Below are positions 16,993-26,387 of a stretch of DNA of 64,000 nt, one piece after another. Under the pieces are notes generated by a model. That model made no database searches and had not been told where the DNA came from. It saw only the letters and a list, made by a program, of their open reading frames with translations. Within the stretch, counting starts at the first letter, position 1. The number at the start of each line of letters is the position of its first letter. The position numbers and the translations under genes were made by a program. Source of the stretch: CADCWN01 sp046328475 (GTDB lineage: Bacteria; Chloroflexota; Chloroflexia; Thermomicrobiales; CADCWN01); contig JAXLWN010000031.1 of NCBI GenBank assembly GCA_046328475.1, positions 12,658 through 76,657 on the forward strand, read 5' to 3'.

Positions 16993-17077
16993 CGGGAAGG
17001 AGGGATTCGAACCCTCGAAGGGGATTTATTTATAACCGCTTAGCAGGCGGCCCCATTCGGCCTCTCTGTACCTTCCC
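16993..17077 (-). tRNA. tRNA-Ser (anticodon GCU)
   Basis: Acceptor GGGAAGG/CCTTCCC, anticodon stem GCCGC/GCGGT with loop CTGCTAA (anticodon GCT), a long AT-rich variable arm as expected for Ser, and discriminator G. With a full seven-pair acceptor the T stem has only four pairs, so one C may be missing from the sequence at about 17,000. Confidence 0.85.
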
Positions 17078-17091
17078 CTGTGTTGTCCGGA

Positions 17092-17174
17092 CGGAGAGGG
17101 AGGGATTCGAACCCCCGGAGCTTTCGCTCTGCTGTTTTCAAGACAGCCGCCATCGACCGCTCGGCCACCTCTCC
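17092..17174 (-). tRNA. tRNA-Ser (anticodon UGA)
   Basis: Acceptor GGAGAGG/CCTCTCC, anticodon stem GCTGT/ACAGC with loop CTTGAAA (anticodon TGA), a long variable arm with an AGAGC/GCTC-type hairpin, T arm GGGGG-TTCGAAT-CCCTC and discriminator G. It is the first of the minus-strand cluster. Confidence 0.93.
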
Positions 17175-17237
17175 AGACGTTTCGCAAACCATAGCATTCG
17201 GCCCGAACGCTGTCGAGAGCGTCGCGTGCATGTGCGG

Positions 17238-17283
17238 GAATGACGAATGACGAATGACGAATGACGAATGACGAATGACGAAT
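17238..17283. repeat. Heptamer tandem repeat (gacgaat)
   Basis: Six copies of gacgaat between the tRNA cluster and polA, which are divergent. The array is perfect. Confidence 0.9.
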
Positions 17284-17402
17284 AGGAGGGGCACGTACTC
17301 GGGCTCTTGCAGCTTGCCGGGTCGGGGTTGTACGGCTTGCGCTATTGGCAATTCCCCCTTCATTTGGCCGCACCAATGTTCGATATTTCGGGGTGAAAAT
17401 GG

Positions 17403-17408
17403 TATACT
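17403..17408 (+). promoter_or_regulatory. polA -10 box candidate
   Basis: TATACT followed by TGGCGG, 43 bases upstream of the ATG. No good -35 is visible at 16-18 bases. Similar TATACTtG boxes lie before the genes at 40,263 and 51,873. Confidence 0.4.
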
Positions 17409-17450
17409 TGGCGGAGCCACGAGATGGCGGGAAGGAGCGTACGTTCGCAT

Positions 17451-20349
17451 ATGGCAACGAAATTGGCCGCTGTCCAGCAGGCTCTCCCGATCGACGTGCC
17501 GGAGGTGCCGGAACAGGCGCAAACGGCTCCGGTTGCCGCCTCGGCAACGCCCTCGAAGGCACCGTCTGCACCGCCCGAACCGACCGGGCCGTCGCTGCTG
17601 CTGATCGATGGGCATGGCCTCGCCTATCGCGCGTTCCACGGCATGCGCCTGTCGCTCACCACGACGAAGGGGGAGCCGACCAACGCGGTGTTCGGCTTCG
17701 CGCTGATGCTGCTGGCGGTGCTCAATCGCTTCCGGCCCGACCAGATCATGATGACGTTCGATGTTGGCCGCACCTTCCGCCACGAACTGAGCGCCGACTA
17801 CAAGGCGACCCGCGCGCCGATGCCGCCCGAACTGCGCCAGCAGATGGATCGCATCCGCCAACTCGTCACGGCGTTCGCCATCCCGATCCGCGAGGTGAAG
17901 GGGTTCGAGGCCGACGATGTGCTCGGTTCGCTCGCCACCAAAGCCGCCAAAGAGGGCTATCGCGTGCGGATCGTCACCGGCGACTCCGATATTCTGCAAC
18001 TGGTCACCGACGAGATCCACGTCGTCACGCCTGGGGCCAACAACAGCTTCTCGGAGTTGCGCGAGTACGACGTGGCGGCGGTCCGCGAGCGGTATGGCTT
18101 CGATCCGCCGCTCGTCGCCGACTACAAGGCGCTCGTCGGCGACAAGTCAGACAACATCGCCGGGGTGGAGGGGATCGGCGCGAAGACCGCCTCGACGCTG
18201 CTCGCCCAGTTCGGCGCGGTGGAGCATCTGGCCGACCACCTGGAGGAGATCAAGCCGCCGAAGGCGCGCAAGGCGCTCGAAGAGGGGGGCCTGAAGACCG
18301 CGCTCGCCGCGAAAGAGCTGACGACGATCCGTCGCAACCTGGAGATCGATCTCGATCTCGCCGGGCGCGAGGGGGGCTACGACCGCGATCAGGTGCTCGA
18401 ACTCTTCCGCGAACTGGAGTTCCGCTCGCTCGTCGCGCAGATCCCCGAGCCGTGGAATGCCACTGATGCTGATACCTCTGCCGCCCCGGTCGTCGAGAAA
18501 GCGCCGCCGATGGAGTACGACCGGATCACGGTCGCCGATGCGGCGGCGCTCGATGCGCTGGTGGCCGAGCTGAAGGTTGGGGAGCCCTTCGCGATCGATG
18601 TGGAGAGCGATTCGATCGACCCAATCCGCGCCGATCTGGTCGGCATCGCCATCGCCACTTCGCCGACGCGCCCTACTACATCCCGGTCGCGCACCAGGAG
18701 GGCGAGCAGTTGCCGCTGGATCGGGTGCGCAAGGCACTCAAGGCGATCTGGCCGACGAGCGGTATCCGAAGTACACCCATCACGGCAAGTATGACCTGCT
18801 GGTGCTGCGCCGCGCGGGGCTGGAACTGCGCGGCATCGTTTTTGACACGATGCTCGCGGCCTACCTGATGAGCGAGTCGAGCGTCGGGCTGAAGGATCTC
18901 GCGTTCACCAAGCTCGGGATCGAGATGACGCCGATCGAGGAGCTGATCGGGCGCGGCAAGGCGCAGATCACGATGGACGAGGTCGATATCCAGCGCGCCA
19001 CCGACTACGCCAGCGCCGATGTCCACGTCACCTACCGGCTGGTCGAGGTCTTCGCGCCGGGGATCGAGGAGCGCGGCCTGGGGGGCGTCCTCCGCGAGAT
19101 GGAGATGCCGCTCGTGGAGGTCCTGGCCGACATGGAGCAGACCGGCATCGCGCTCGATGGCGGCTACCTGCACGAACTCTCGGGCAAGATCACCGAGGTG
19201 ATCGCGCAGCGCGAGCGCGAGATCCACGGCCTCGCGGGGCACGAGTTCAACATCAATTCGACGCAGCAACTCGCGAAGGTGTTGTTCGATGAGTTGAATC
19301 TGCCGGGGAAGAAGAAGACGCAGACCGGCTACTCGACCAATCAGGATGTGCTGGAGGATCTGCGCGACAAGCACCCGATCGTCAACGCGGTGCTCGAATT
19401 CCGCCAGCTCGGCAAGCTGAAATCGACCTATGTCGATGCGCTGCCGACGATGATCAACCCGGAGACCGGGCGGGTCCACACCTCGTTCAACCAGACGATC
19501 GCCGCGACCGGGCGGCTCAGTTCGGTGACGCCGAATTTGCAGAACATCCCGATCCGCACCGAGATCGGGCGCGAGGTGCGCCGCGCCTTCATCGCCGACA
19601 ACCGCACCTCCCACCGCCTCTTCCCCGACGAGGAGTCGGTGCTGGTCGGCATCGACTACTCGCAGGTGGAGTTGCGCCTGCTGGCGCACTTCTGCGGCGA
19701 CGAAAATCTGCTCGCGGCGTTCAAGCGGGGCGAGGATATCCACCGCCGCACCGCCGCGCTCGTCCACAACATCGCGCAGGATCAGGTGACGGCCGACCAG
19801 CGGCGCATCGCCAAGAGCGTCAACTTCGGGATCGTCTACGGTCTCAGCGCCTATGGCCTCTCGCGCGACACGGGCATGCCGGTCGCCGAGGCGACGCGCT
19901 TCATCAAGACCTACTTCGATCAGTACCCGAAGGTGATGGGCTACCTCAACAGCAGCCGCGATTTCGCGTCGAAGCATGGCTACGTCACGTCGCTCAGCGG
20001 GCGGCGACGCTACATCCCGGACATCAACTCCTCCAACGGCGCGAAGCGCAGCGCCGCCGAGCGGATGGCGATCAACATGCCGGTGCAGGGGACCGCCGCC
20101 GACCTGATCAAGGAGGCGATGATCCGCATCCACAAGGCGCTGCAAGACGAAGGGCTGCTCAGCAAGCTCCTGCTCCAGGTCCACGACGAACTGGTCTTCG
20201 AGGCCCCGCGCTCCGAAATCCCCGCGCTGGCCAAACTCGCCCGGCGCGAGATGGTCGGCGTCAGCCTCGACGCCCACCTCGCCGTGCCGCTCGAAATCGA
20301 GGTCAAGATCGGGCAGAACTGGGGCGATATGGAGACCATCGAGGGGTGA
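17451..20349 (+). CDS. polA: DNA polymerase I, two frameshifts in the 3'-5' exonuclease region
   Basis: Replication and repair polymerase of about 965 residues. The 5' nuclease domain shows LLLIDGHGLAYRAFHGMRLS, VTAFAIPIREVKGFEADDVL, IVTGDSDILQLV and LVGDKSDNIAGVEGIGAKTA. The exonuclease domain starts at GEPFAIDVESDSIDPIRADL, with the DxE pair, so proofreading may be intact. The frame shifts near 18,657 (continuing APYYIPVAHQEGEQLPLDRV) and again near 18,750 (continuing THHGKYDLLVLRRAGLEL). The polymerase domain has motif A VGIDYSQVELRLLAH, motif B RRIAKSVNFGIVYGLSAYGL and motif C LLLQVHDELVFEAP. Because the gene is normally essential, these shifts are most simply sequence errors. ATG 17,451 (AAGGAG 13 bases upstream) was chosen over 17,424. 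Confidence 0.93.
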
Positions 20350-20351
20350 GA

Positions 20352-20475
20352 GACGAGTAACGAGTAACGAGTAACGAGTAACGAGGACTTGGGCAACGGA
20401 TGAGGGGATGGCGAGCAATTCGCCGTCCCCTCATCCACTTCACGTCACTCGTTACTCGTTACTCGTTACTACTCG
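20352..20475. terminator. Bidirectional terminator built from facing heptamer arrays
   Basis: Between convergent polA and cfa, (acgagta)x5 at 20,352-20,386 faces (actcgtt)x4 at 20,447-20,475, so the arrays are complementary arms. Inside them, ggatgagggga-t-ggcga (20,399-20,415) pairs with tcgcc-g-tcccctcatcc (20,420-20,436) around gcaat. The cfa stop codon lies at the edge of the right array. Confidence 0.75.
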
Positions 20476-21824
20476 TAGAGGTCTTCCCGCGTGAGGGGCA
20501 GGGCGCTGGTGCCGTCGTCGTTGGGGCGGGCGAGCAGGGCCTGGAAGATGCTGTTGTGCCCCGCCGCGAAGGAGTGGGCGGCACCGGCGAGGTAGAGTCG
20601 CCAGGTGCGGTAGGTGGTCACATCGACGATGTCCAGCGCCTCAGTGCGGCGGACTTCCAGGCGGCGCAGCCAGTGGCGCAGGGTCAGGGCGTAGTGTCGC
20701 CGCAACCCCTCCACGTCGGCCACCTCGAAGCCGGTGCGCTCGGCGGTGGTCAGCGCCTCGCTGACCGGGATCAGCTCGCCGTCGGGGAAGACGTGCTTCT
20801 GGATGAAGGTGCTCTCGCGGTGGTTGCCCAGCGCGCTGTTGCGATGGCCGCCGGGCGTCGGCTGCTCGGCGATCGCGTGGTGGAGGAAGAGTCCGCCCGG
20901 CTTCAGCGCGCGGTAGGCCGCCCGGAAATAGGTGCCCAGCCGCGCCCGCCCGACGTGCTCGGCCATGCCGACGCTGGCCGCCTTGTCGAACCAGGCGGTG
21001 GGCAGGTCGCGGTAGTCGCGCACCTCCACCTGCACGCGGTCGGCCAGCCCCGCCGCCGCGATCCGCTCGCGCGCCAGTGCCGCCTGCGCCTCGGAGATGG
21101 TGATGCCGGTGGCATTGACGCCGTAGTGCCGCGCGGCGTGCATGATCAGCGCGCCCCAGCCGCAGCCGATGTCGAGGAAGCGCTCGCCGGGGCGGAGGCG
21201 CAGCTTGCGGCAGATATGGTCGAGCTTCGCCTCCTGCGCGCTGGCGAGGTCATCGCTATCGGTGTGGAAGTAGGCGCAGGAGTAGACCAGGTTCGCGTCG
21301 AGCCAGAGGGCGTAGAAGTCGTTGCCGACATCGTAGTGGTAGCGGATCGCCTCGCGGTCGCGGCCGGGGGTGTGGGCCACGCCGTCGCGTGCCTGGAAGC
21401 CGGGCTGTTGCCGCTCGCCGTGGTCGTGGTCGCTCGCGAAGAGCAACGGCACCAGGCGGAGGAGATCGCGCGGCTTCGGCGCGTAGTGACCGATCGCCTC
21501 CGCCAATGAGAAGACCTGCTCCAGGTCCCCCTCGACATCCCACTCGCCGCGCACGAAGGCCTCGCCGAGCGCCAGGTCGCTGGGGTGCAGGAAGGCCGTG
21601 CGCAGCGCCGCCGGGGAGTTCAGGACCAGGGTCCATGCGGCCGGTCCCGCCCCCGGCGGGAGGAACGAGCCGTCCCAGAGCCGGATGCCGAAGCGCCGGT
21701 CCCGCTCGGGGATGAAACAATCAAACGCCGCTGCCACCTGGTGCGCGAGTCGGCTCGGCCGGTGCGTCACGACCGAGCGCCACGATGCGGGCATGTGGGC
21801 AATGTCGCGAAATTTGACCGCCAT
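20469..21824 (-). CDS. cfa: Cyclopropane-fatty-acyl-phospholipid synthase
   Basis: A 451-residue SAM-dependent enzyme that adds a methylene bridge (or, in mycolic-type relatives, a methyl) to unsaturated acyl chains of membrane lipids. Seen: an N-terminal lipid-binding domain (AFDCFIPERDRRFGIRLWDG, ALGEAFVRGEWDVEGDLEQV), then IRYHYDVGNDFYALWLDANL, YSCAYF, motif I FLDIGCGWGALIMHAARHYG, GITISEAQ and VGMAEHVG (the bicarbonate/catalytic region), ending with the helical YLAGAAHSFAAGHNSIFQAL. GGGAGGAGGAGG precedes the ATG. The frame is intact. It could equally methylate mid-chain positions; the product is not determined by sequence alone. Confidence 0.93.
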   Translation of the reverse strand: MAVKFRDIAHMPASWRSVVTHRPSRLAHQVAAAFDCFIPERDRRFGIRLWDGSFLPPGAGPAAWTLVLNSPAALRTAFLHPSDLALGEAFVRGEWDVEGDLEQVFSLAEAIGHYAPKPRDLLRLVPLLFASDHDHGERQQPGFQARDGVAHTPGRDREAIRYHYDVGNDFYALWLDANLVYSCAYFHTDSDDLASAQEAKLDHICRKLRLRPGERFLDIGCGWGALIMHAARHYGVNATGITISEAQAALARERIAAAGLADRVQVEVRDYRDLPTAWFDKAASVGMAEHVGRARLGTYFRAAYRALKPGGLFLHHAIAEQPTPGGHRNSALGNHRESTFIQKHVFPDGELIPVSEALTTAERTGFEVADVEGLRRHYALTLRHWLRRLEVRRTEALDIVDVTTYRTWRLYLAGAAHSFAAGHNSIFQALLARPNDDGTSALPLTREDLYE

Positions 21825-22289
21825 GGTCCTCCTCCTCCCTACCGGTGCGTCGCTGCCGAATGAGCCTCCTTTCGTCCGATCGATGTACGGCTACGATGCC
21901 GCCGGAGACGACACAAAGTACCTGGCCCGGCGTGGCGCGCGGACAAGGTACGATTGCTGCCGTTGTGCGGAACGGGGACTGGGTGTCCCCGGGTGATTTC
22001 CCTACTCGCCTGTGCCACTACCTTAGCAGACCACCCGTTGCCGATCAACTATCTGGAAGCCGGAAGTCGCCCTGCAACGACCCCGGCGCGGCGCGGGAGT
22101 TCTGCCGACACCTCTCTCATGTGAACGCACCCGCTGGCACCCCGCATTCCCGGTTGCCGGGTCGCGGCGGTATAGACAAGTCTCGCTGATCGGCACTATA
22201 GCACCGCGCCCGGCACCGCGCGCCCGCCCACCGGACAGGCGCATCCCTGGCGATCGGTGCAGGGTGCCCGATCCGGCGTATGTACAGTG
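21825..22289. other. Intergenic region upstream of cfa
   Basis: No gene is supported on either strand. The cfa promoter must lie here, but I find no clear -35/-10 pair. The right part passes into a mosaic of repeats. Confidence 0.4.
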
Positions 22290-22346
22290 GGGAGAGTGGA
22301 GAGTGGAGAGTGGAGAGTGGCGAGAAGAGAGAAGAGAGAAGAGAGA
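22290..22346. repeat. Two adjoining heptamer arrays
   Basis: Four copies of gagagtg (22,290-22,320) abut three copies of gagaaga (22,322-22,346). Both have period 7. Confidence 0.85.
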
Positions 22347-22347
22347 C

Positions 22348-22423
22348 GGATCCTTCGCTGCGCTCAGGATGACAGGGGAAGGTAGTGCCCTCCGTGGTGT
22401 CATCTGAGCGCAGCGAAGGATCC
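22348..22423. repeat. Dispersed inverted-repeat element
   Basis: ggatccttcgctgcgctcag (22,348 on) with gatgaca faces tgtcat-ctgagcgcagcgaaggatcc (22,398-22,423). The arms are about 26 bp with one base missing. Related copies lie at 26,640 (partial) and 44,101-44,169. Confidence 0.8.
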
Positions 22424-22437
22424 GTCCCCTCTAACTT

Positions 22438-22487
22438 ACTGGCTACTGGCTACTGCCTACTCGTCCTCACGACTCACGACTCACGTC
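22438..22487. repeat. Heptamer arrays at the end of the dehydrogenase gene
   Basis: ctggcta/ctggcta/ctgccta (22,438-22,460) followed by cacgact repeats (22,467-22,485). The latter encode the last residues and the stop codon of the minus-strand gene. Confidence 0.8.
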
Positions 22488-23421
22488 CCGGTCGTCGCGC
22501 AGGGCGGCGAGCAGCGCGGCGTTGCGGCGGGCGACGGTTGCCGCGAGCTTGTCGTCGGGCCAGTCGTAGAAGCCGCTGCCGCTCTTCGCGCCGAAGCAAC
22601 CCGCCGCGATCCGCTCGCGGAGGAAATCGGGCACGGTGTCGGCGTTGCTGAGGTGGGGGAAGAGGTAGCTCCCGACGTTGTTGAAGGTGTCGAGTCCGCC
22701 CAGGTCCATCGAGGCGAACAGGCCGGCCGTGGCCCAGCGCCGCCCGAGCCCCTGCCGGATCGCCAGGTCGACCTCTTCCATCGTCGCCACGCCCTCCTGC
22801 ACCAGCCAGAAGGCTTCGCGCACCAGCGCGAATTGCAGGCGATTCCAGAGGAAGCCCGGCACCTCCCGCCGCACGACCAGCGGCGACTTGCCGAGCGCGA
22901 TCAGGGCGGCGCGCATCCGCTCGACCACCTCCGGCGCGGTCGCCTCGCCGGGGATGACCTCGACCGGCGGCATCAGGTAGGCCGGGTTGAGGTAGTGGAC
23001 GCCGATGATGCGCCGCGCGCCCGCCAGCCCCTCGGCGATCTGCGTGATCGGCAGGCCGGAGGTATTGGTCGCCAGGATCGTCTCGGGCGGGCACCAGCTG
23101 TCCAGTTTGGTGAAGAGTTCGCGCTTCAGGTCCAGATTCTCCGGATGCTCTCCTGCACGAGGTCGGCCCCTGCGACTGATTGCTGGAGGTCGGTCGTCGT
23201 GCCACGCGCGCCAGCGCCGCCTCGGCCCCGCCCGCGTCCAGCAGCCCGCCCCGCCGAGCGTCCGCAGCGCCGCCGCCACGCGCTCGCCCGCGCGCCAGCC
23301 GCTCCTCGTCGCGTGCGTAGATCGTGACAGCATGCCCCGCCGCCGCCCACTCGGCGGCCATCCCTGACCCCATGATGCCGACCCCGATCAGGGCGATGCG
23401 GCGGATTGCTCCGGTTGTCAT
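22467..23421 (-). pseudogene. 3-hydroxyacyl-CoA dehydrogenase family protein, several frameshifts
   Basis: ATG at 23,421 with GGAGG upstream starts MTTGAIRRIALIGVGIMGSG, the NAD-binding GxGxMG Rossmann motif. The next 90 residues are spread over three frames (ERVAAALRTLGGAG; LLDAGGAEAALARV; TTTDLQQSVAGADLVQESI). From about 23,140 one frame runs to the end: ILATNTSGLPITQIAEGL, RRIIGVHYLNPAYLMPPVEV, VVRREVPGFLWNRLQFALVR, then LGRRWATAGLFASMDLGGLD. Length, order and the H-NP / GF..NR motifs are those of HAD/3-hydroxybutyryl-CoA dehydrogenase. At least three indels fall between 23,140 and 23,300. Role: oxidation of a 3-hydroxyacyl substrate. Confidence 0.8.
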
Positions 23422-23569
23422 GGATACCTCCGTGTTCTGTGTGTCCGTGTGTCCGTGGGTTCGTGCGTCCGAGGAAGCGGCGGGCGTCGAATAGTCCGAA
23501 ACTGCGGAAGCACGGACCCACGGACGCACCGACGCACGGACATACGGAACTTTCTCACACCGCCATCCG

Positions 23570-23809
23570 TCATTGCAGTAGGACCGCGCGACTGCCGCAG
23601 GGGACGATCGCGCCATCCTGGCCGATCGTGATGGTGAAGGTTTCCCGCGCGGCGGGCGAGGTTTCGCGGAAATGGGCATGCCACTGCTCCGCCGGGAGGG
23701 AACGGTAGTGGGCCTGGTCGCGCGATCTCGGCGCTGCCTGCTGCTTGCGTGCGCCCGCGCTCCCGTTGCGAGGCGACAAGCGCAGTTGCGCGGAGGATGG
23801 ATCGGCCAT
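23570..23809 (-). CDS. Small hypothetical protein
   Basis: A 79-residue frame, MADPSSAQLRLSPRNGSAGA then EQWHAHFRETSPAARETFTI and TIGQDGAIVPCGSRAVLLQ. AGGAGG lies eight bases before the ATG, which is the main support. The N-terminal half is basic and probably disordered, the C-terminal half a beta-rich strip (TFTITIGQDGAIV). No family is recognised. It lies upstream of the dehydrogenase on the same strand. Confidence 0.5.
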   Translation of the reverse strand: MADPSSAQLRLSPRNGSAGARKQQAAPRSRDQAHYRSLPAEQWHAHFRETSPAARETFTITIGQDGAIVPCGSRAVLLQ

Positions 23810-23869
23810 CGACGCGCCTCCTGTGCGATCGGCCCAAGTCGGCGGGGACATTTCTGGCATCCGGTCGCG

Positions 23870-23897
23870 TTGACAGGTGTACCCCGCCCGGTATAAT
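23870..23897 (+). promoter_or_regulatory. Consensus promoter, distal
   Basis: TTGACA (23,870-23,875), 16 bases, TATAAT (23,892-23,897): both boxes are perfect. It reads toward the permease genes 325 bases away; no credible ORF starts between. Confidence 0.75.
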
Positions 23898-24078
23898 ACT
23901 TCACACATATGCCTCCCGCGCGAGCCAACTGGCGGTCGCGAGCGATCTGACACGGCAACGGTATGGTTTACTTGTGCATTCCGCTGCGCGAGCCCGCCAC
24001 GGCGTTCGCGGCCCGGCGGGTCACGCTTCGGGAAGGGGGGTTCGACAAGCTTCGGACTGCACTTTCGGCGGATTCCGA

Positions 24079-24107
24079 TTGAACCTGCTGGCAATCTCCG
24101 TTAGAAT
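24079..24107 (+). promoter_or_regulatory. Promoter candidate, proximal
   Basis: TTGAAC (24,079-24,084), 17 bases, TAGAAT (24,102-24,107), giving a leader of about 110 bases before the first permease gene. Confidence 0.6.
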
Positions 24108-24221
24108 AGGCAGACGCACGCGCAAGCTCGGAACAGTGTCGTTCCCGGGTGCAACGATCATCGGCGGTACACCGGAACCCTGTTACCGGCAGATCGGCCA
24201 TCATCCCGGAGGGAGGAAGTA

Positions 24222-25172
24222 GTGGGAACCTACATCATCCGGCGCTTGTTGAGCGCGATCCCAACATTGATCATTATCAGTATGGTGATCTTCTCGATCC
24301 TCAAGCTCGCCCCTGGCGACCCGATGTCGGAATTCGCCGCCAACCCCTCGGTCCCGCCGGAGGTGCGCGAGAATATCCGCCAGCAACTCGGCCTCAACGA
24401 TCCGATCCCGGTCCAGTATTACAAGTGGGCCTCCTCGTGGATCAAGGGTGACTGGGGCTTCTCGTTCAAGTCGCGCTCGCCAGTTCGTGACTGGGTGACG
24501 CAGCGCATCCCGACCACAATCTACGTCATGGGACTGGCCTTGCTCCTTGGTATCTTGATTGCCTTGCCGATCGGGATCCTGGCGGCGGTGAAGCAATACT
24601 CAATCTTCGACAACATCGCCACGACCTTCGCATTCTTTGGCTTCTCCATTCCCACCTTCCTGTCCGGTCTCATCTTCATGCTGATCTTCTCGATCAACCT
24701 CGGCTGGTTCCCGCTCGTCTATCAGGCACCGGGCGGCAGCGGCGGGTTGCTCTACTCGCTGAAGTCGGCGGCGATGCCGGTGATGGTCCTCGGCTTCTTC
24801 ACGGGCGCGCGGCTGATGCGCTTCACCCGCGCCTCGATGCTGGAGAACATCCGCCTCGACTATGTGCGCACCGCCCGCGCCAAGGGCATGAAGGAGCGCG
24901 CGGTGGTCGGGAGCCATGTGGTTCGCAACGCGCTCATCCCGGTGGTGACGATTCTGGCACTGGAAATCCCCGGCATCTTCGGCGGCGCGGTCGTGACCGA
25001 GAAGATCTTCCGCGTCAACGGCATTGGTGACCTCCTGATCAACTCGATTCAGGGCAGCGACATCCCGGTGGTCATGGCCATTGTCTTCATCATCTCGATC
25101 CTCGTCGTGCTGTCGAACTTGCTTGCCGATGTGGTCTACGGTATCCTCGACCCGCGCATCAAGTACAGCTAG
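24222..25172 (+). CDS. Peptide-type ABC transporter permease, DppB family
   Basis: A 316-residue inner-membrane permease with about six helices. The start is typical of the family (YIIRRLLSAIPTLIIISMVI). The periplasmic loop carries PEVRENIRQQLGLNDPIPVQ and GDWGFSFKSRSPV, and the cytoplasmic EAA-like loop is LDYVRTARAKGMKERAVVGS, which contacts the ATPase. The gene starts with GTG after GGAGG. The next permease gene follows after 60 bases, and the two form an operon behind two promoters. No ATP-binding subunit or binding protein is in the operon, so partners must be encoded elsewhere; the two orphan binding lipoproteins in this window are candidates. Confidence 0.92.
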   Translation: MGTYIIRRLLSAIPTLIIISMVIFSILKLAPGDPMSEFAANPSVPPEVRENIRQQLGLNDPIPVQYYKWASSWIKGDWGFSFKSRSPVRDWVTQRIPTTIYVMGLALLLGILIALPIGILAAVKQYSIFDNIATTFAFFGFSIPTFLSGLIFMLIFSINLGWFPLVYQAPGGSGGLLYSLKSAAMPVMVLGFFTGARLMRFTRASMLENIRLDYVRTARAKGMKERAVVGSHVVRNALIPVVTILALEIPGIFGGAVVTEKIFRVNGIGDLLINSIQGSDIPVVMAIVFIISILVVLSNLLADVVYGILDPRIKYS

Positions 25173-25232
25173 ACATCGTTACCGAGAGAACGATTGCAAG
25201 CGCGCTGACCGCGCGATAGGGAGAAGAAGACG

Positions 25233-26333
25233 ATGGCAGAAATCAGCAAGCCCGCGCCGGTAGGCGGTCCCGGTGCGGCGGCGCGCAGCGGCAGCCGGGC
25301 GCTGGCGGAGGCCGCGTTCAAGACGCGCAAGCCGCGCACCTTGTGGACCGATGCCTGGCGCCAATATCGCAAGCATAAGCTGGCGATGGTCGGGAGCGCC
25401 CTGCTCTTCACGATCATCCTGGTCTGCGCCATCGGCCCCTTCATCTACACCGTGAGCCCGACGCAGATCGATATCGCGAAGGGCTTCGTCCCGCCACCGA
25501 TCGAGATCATCACGCCGATCCGCCCCAAGCCGCTCGGCTTGCAGGCCCCCTCGATCAAGATCCTGCGCCCGGTCTGGCAGGGGCCGATGGGCTACACCGA
25601 CCTCGGCCTTGATATCTTCGCGCAGGTGATGTCGGGCGGCCGGAAGTCCCTCCTGGTCGGTCTGATGGCGGTCATCGTGTCGATCACGGTCGGGACGCTG
25701 GTCGGCGCGATCGCGGGCTTCTTCGGGAGGGGCATCGACGCGACGCTGATGCGCCTGACCGACCTCTTCCTCGCCTTGCCGCAATTACCGCTGCTCTTGC
25801 TGATCACCTATCTCTACATGAACGGCCTCAAGAAGTCGTTCGGGTCGTTCGGGAACTGGCTGCTGAACAAGTTCGGCTCGAACTTCGGCATCAGCTCGGA
25901 AACCGCGATCCTCGTGCTGATCGTCTGCGTGATCGGCATCCTGAACTGGATGTCGACCGCGCGCCTCGTGCGCGCCTCCTTCCTCTCCCTCAAGGAGAAG
26001 GAGTTCGTGGAAGCCGCCCGCTGCATCGGCGCGACCACGCCGAGCATCATCTTCAAGCACATCCTGCCGAACGTGCTCTCGCCGATCATCGTCGCGGCCA
26101 CGCTCGGCGTCGGCGCGGCGATCATCTCCGAGTCCACGCTCTCCTTCCTCGGCCTCGGCTTCCCGCCGGACGTGCCGACCTGGGGTTCGATGCTCTCGAT
26201 CGCGCGCGACCAGCTCGACCTGAACCCCTACATCCCGCTCTTCCCCGGCATCATGATCTTCCTGGTTGTGCTCTCGATCAACTACATGGGCGACGGCCTG
26301 CGCGACGCGCTCGACCCGCGCGGTCGCGTCTAG
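25233..26333 (+). CDS. Peptide-type ABC transporter permease, DppC family
   Basis: A 366-residue partner permease. A Pro/Ala-rich cytoplasmic head of about 45 residues precedes the first helix (KLAMVGSALLFTIILVCAIG). A longer than usual periplasmic loop, with IEIITPIRPKPLGLQAPSIK, replaces the common HxLGTD.LGRD segment by YTDLGLDIFAQVMSGG. The core has LVGAIAGFFGRGIDATLMRL and LFLALPQLPLLL, the EAA loop FVEAARCIGATTPSIIFKHI and the closing SFLGLGFPPDVPTWGSML and DGLRDALDPR. GGGAGAAG precedes the ATG. A terminator hairpin follows 30 bases after the stop. Confidence 0.92.
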   Translation: MAEISKPAPVGGPGAAARSGSRALAEAAFKTRKPRTLWTDAWRQYRKHKLAMVGSALLFTIILVCAIGPFIYTVSPTQIDIAKGFVPPPIEIITPIRPKPLGLQAPSIKILRPVWQGPMGYTDLGLDIFAQVMSGGRKSLLVGLMAVIVSITVGTLVGAIAGFFGRGIDATLMRLTDLFLALPQLPLLLLITYLYMNGLKKSFGSFGNWLLNKFGSNFGISSETAILVLIVCVIGILNWMSTARLVRASFLSLKEKEFVEAARCIGATTPSIIFKHILPNVLSPIIVAATLGVGAAIISESTLSFLGLGFPPDVPTWGSMLSIARDQLDLNPYIPLFPGIMIFLVVLSINYMGDGLRDALDPRGRV

Positions 26334-26363
26334 GCTGCCCCCGCACCCTCCGCGACGTTCGCA

Positions 26364-26387
26364 GGCCGGCCCCATCTGGGGCCGGCC
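26364..26387 (+). terminator. Terminator hairpin of the permease operon
   Basis: A perfect 10-bp stem, ggccggcccc (26,364-26,373) with ggggccggcc (26,378-26,387), loop atct. Confidence 0.7.

Noticed and set aside
23898..24221. Riboswitch in the permease leader
   Set aside because: No known aptamer core could be recognised by eye; only small hairpins are present.
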